Positions 62,361-64,000 of a DNA stretch of 64,000 bases are shown piece by piece. The translations under genes and the position numbers were made by a program. Position 1 is the first letter of the stretch. Each line of letters starts with the position of its first letter. Source of the stretch: Lachnospiraceae oral taxon 107 str. F0167 (GTDB taxonomy: Bacteria; Bacillota; Clostridia; Lachnospirales; Lachnospiraceae); contig GL890584.1 of NCBI GenBank assembly GCA_000209465.1, positions 124,001 to 188,000 of the forward strand, given 5' to 3'. The notes below the pieces were generated by a model, which made no database searches, was not told where the DNA came from, and worked only from the letters and a program-made list of their open reading frames with translations.

Positions 62361-63185
62361 TTACTCTAATGTAGTAACATCTTTACCGAACCATTTCTCA
62401 GAAATACTCTTTAATGTACCGTCTGCCTTCATCTCTTCAAGTGCCGTCTGCACCTCATCCCTCAATATTGTATTTCCAAGTTTAAATCCTACCGCATATT
62501 CTTCACTTGAAAGTGGCTTATCCAAAACCTTGAAACCTTCTCCACCTCTTTTTGTGATCTGATAATTTGCCACTACGCTGTTCATAGCCAAAGCATCCAC
62601 ACCACCCATTTCAAGATCCATAAAACCTGTGTTAAAATCAGCCACAGTTTGCAATTTACCGAATGTACCTGACAGTTCCGTATTTTCTTTTAATACCGCT
62701 TCGGCTGACGAATCCGTCTGAACCTCCACTGTTTTTCCTGCTAAATCCTCAAATGAATTGATATCAGAATCAGATCTTACTACAAATACCTGATCGTTTT
62801 TCATATATGGCTTTGTCCATGTATATTTATCTTCTCTGTTCTGTGTGCTGAAGCCGTTCCAAATACAGTCAATATTACCGGATGTAAGTTCCATATCTTT
62901 TGCATCCCAGGCTATAGGCTGATACTTTATCTCTTTGCCCAATCGCTTTGCCACCTCTGCTGCCAGATCTAAATCAAATCCGGTAAATTCCCCGTCATCT
63001 CCAACAAACCCCATAGGTGGAAAATCCTGATCAAATCCCACCGTAAAAGTTGTATTAGTGTCTGTGCCTGCAATAGAAGTCTCATCTGTCAACTTACTTT
63101 CTGCTATACTTGTATCCGTTGATGCTGATGAACAGCCTGCCAACATAATTGTTGCTAAAACTCCAAGTAAATAAATTTTTTTCAT
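62361..63185 (-). CDS. Amino-acid ABC transporter substrate-binding lipoprotein
   Basis: A 274-residue solute-binding protein of the polar amino-acid type. Signal peptide with lipobox LAGC (Cys18). The mature chain starts FTVGFDQDFPPMGFVGDDGEFTGFDLDLAAEVAKRLG, then DCIWNGFSTQNREDKYTWTKPYMKNDQVFVV and DSSAEAVLKEN: features of the family that binds cystine, glutamine or similar. The matching permease and ATPase are not next to it, so it is a lone binder in this window. GAGG precedes the ATG. Confidence 0.92.
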   Translation of the reverse strand: MKKIYLLGVLATIMLAGCSSASTDTSIAESKLTDETSIAGTDTNTTFTVGFDQDFPPMGFVGDDGEFTGFDLDLAAEVAKRLGKEIKYQPIAWDAKDMELTSGNIDCIWNGFSTQNREDKYTWTKPYMKNDQVFVVRSDSDINSFEDLAGKTVEVQTDSSAEAVLKENTELSGTFGKLQTVADFNTGFMDLEMGGVDALAMNSVVANYQITKRGGEGFKVLDKPLSSEEYAVGFKLGNTILRDEVQTALEEMKADGTLKSISEKWFGKDVTTLE

Positions 63186-63232
63186 AAATACACCTCATAA
63201 CTTTCTTTACTGCTTTGCCTTAACACTTTCTT

Positions 63233-63291
63233 ATAGTAGCATGCTAAAGTATAACTGTCAACACTTTATTTCTCTACTATAGTAAAGTATA
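63233..63291 (-). promoter_or_regulatory. Promoter and repeated operator of the binding-protein gene
   Basis: On the minus strand TTGACA (63256-63261), a 17-bp spacer and TACTAT (63233-63238). A 17-bp element occurs twice in the same orientation, 38 bp apart: on the plus strand TAGCATGCTAAAGTATA at 63237-63253 and TACTATAGTAAAGTATA at 63275-63291. Each begins with a 10-bp palindrome. The first overlaps the core promoter, so repression is likely; the second lies between the divergent genes and could also act on the plus-strand gene. Confidence 0.7.
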
Positions 63292-63383
63292 AAAATATTG
63301 TGTACTCATATAAAAAATCTGTTATACTAATCATATTTAAATACATATTTTATTATTCATTTATCATAAAAATGGAGGTTTTC

Positions 63384-63803
63384 ATGGATACAATAAAAGA
63401 ATTCCAAAGAATTATGGACACACAGGCTGACCTTGCTTTAGCAACTATCGGAACAGACGGCATTCCAAATGTTAGAATAGTCAACTATTATTTTAATCCT
63501 AAAAATAATGTCATATATTTTGCAACATTTAAAGATAATGAAAAAGTACAAGAAATAGAGCAAAATCGAAACGTAGCCTTTACAACAATCCCCAAAAAAG
63601 GCAATGAACATATAAAGGCAAGAGGAATTGCCATAAGAAGCGAACAAACTGTTTTTGATTTGGCAGATTGCTTTTGTAACAAGATACCCGATTACAAAAA
63701 TACAATAGAACATGCAGGAAATTTATTGTTATTATATGAAATACACTTTAAAACAGCTACTGTTACTTTAGATCTGTCTGATATTCAGACTATTAAGTTA
63801 TAA
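63384..63803 (+). CDS. Pyridoxamine 5'-phosphate oxidase-like flavoprotein
   Basis: A 139-residue split-barrel protein of the PNPOx-like group: MDTIKEFQRIMDTQADLALATIGTDGIPNVRIVNYYFNPKNN, then FATFKDNEKVQEIEQNRNVAFTTI, typical of FMN- or F420-binding small barrels. A function in flavin redox or nitro/heme compound handling cannot be decided. The ATG at 63384 is used; GGAGG lies five bases upstream. It is the intact partner of the fragment at 62142. Confidence 0.88.
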   Translation: MDTIKEFQRIMDTQADLALATIGTDGIPNVRIVNYYFNPKNNVIYFATFKDNEKVQEIEQNRNVAFTTIPKKGNEHIKARGIAIRSEQTVFDLADCFCNKIPDYKNTIEHAGNLLLLYEIHFKTATVTLDLSDIQTIKL

Positions 63804-63835
63804 ATGAGGGCTGACAATTGTCAGCCCTCATTTAT
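63800..63835 (+). terminator. Terminator overlapping the flavoprotein stop codon
   Basis: A perfect 18-bp-per-arm palindrome, centred on the AATT at 63816-63819, with the TAA stop inside its first arm. A weak T-rich run follows. From here to 64000 I see no gene or clear signal. Confidence 0.75.
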
Positions 63836-64000
63836 ACTATTCTACATAATTGCTTATATAATTCAACCCATAATATATTTATAATTATTCCCATTTGCAA
63901 TTTTTCGTAAGATTTGTGTATTATAATCCTGTATTTTATATATTAATTGTATCCGTATTAAGCAATAATTCAGTTGATTTAATCGGCATATTTAGGTATA

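Noticed and set aside
63840-64000. Possible gene or RNA at the right end
   Set aside because: AT-rich sequence with no open frame of note, no strong hairpin and no recognisable promoter pair.

Overview
The window looks like a core chromosomal segment of a low-GC, Gram-positive anaerobe of the Clostridia, most likely a Lachnospiraceae member close to the oral genera such as Lachnoanaerobaculum. The grounds are AT-rich DNA, Shine-Dalgarno sites of the AAGGAG type, clostridial gene orders (plsX-acpP-rnc-smc-ftsY; xseA-xseB-ispA-dxs-tlyA-nadK-argR-recN; ispH-rpsA), a pyrophosphate-type phosphofructokinase, a class A RNase P RNA and secreted proteins with choline-binding-like cell-wall repeats. 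The assignment is inferred, not proven. Almost every gene lies on the minus strand; only four plus-strand loci are seen (mgtC-like, a wall-binding lipoprotein, a flavin-oxidase-like gene and its broken copy).

Layout by coordinate: 1-7.8 kb is an envelope/redox region with two paralogous TlpA-type thioredoxin lipoproteins, a large wall-binding repeat protein, a Met-Pro-rich lipoprotein, two-membrane CPBP protease-like protein, a 53-residue CXXC membrane peptide, a sensor kinase without a visible response regulator, and a polyferredoxin-like membrane 4Fe-4S protein. Three of its promoters share an 11-12 bp direct-repeat element in register with the -10 box, so they look like one regulon. 7.8-8.9 kb is a Panacea/PemK-type toxin-antitoxin pair with nested inverted repeats at its promoter. 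8.9-12.8 kb holds three secreted proteins (CapA-like, DUF3160, VCBS-like). 12.8-13.2 kb is rnpB. 13.2-18.7 kb carries tmcAL, dapB, dapA, a CLC transporter that resembles the fluoride type, and ilvA.

18.7-25.3 kb is the ftsY-smc-rnc-acpP-plsX block. acpP carries an extra A in a homopolymer and is formally frameshifted. 25.3-27.5 kb holds an unrecognised 87-residue protein, a cbiG interrupted by one in-frame amber codon, and a second CPBP protein. 27.5-32.7 kb is rpsA-ispH-cmk-BaiN-like oxidoreductase-lysC. 32.8-39.2 kb runs from pfp through a degenerate sigma-like protein, a DUF5721-like protein, a parvulin-like lipoprotein, a HAD phosphatase, a PAP2-related protein and an HD protein to glgA. 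39.2-47.6 kb is recN-argR-nadK-tlyA-dxs-ispA-xseB-xseA-nusB, a conserved repair/isoprenoid/arginine-control block.

47.7-49.6 kb holds the two plus-strand genes mgtC-like and wall-binding lipoprotein. 49.7-58.9 kb is maf, a flotillin-like protein and addA-addB. 59-62 kb is icd, a glyoxalase-like protein and serS. The right end, 62.1-63.8 kb, is a small rearranged locus: an amino-acid ABC transporter binding lipoprotein lies between an intact pyridoxamine-oxidase-like gene and a decayed duplicate of it, with a repeated palindromic operator in the divergent intergenic region. I saw no CRISPR array, insertion sequence, tRNA, or phage genes.
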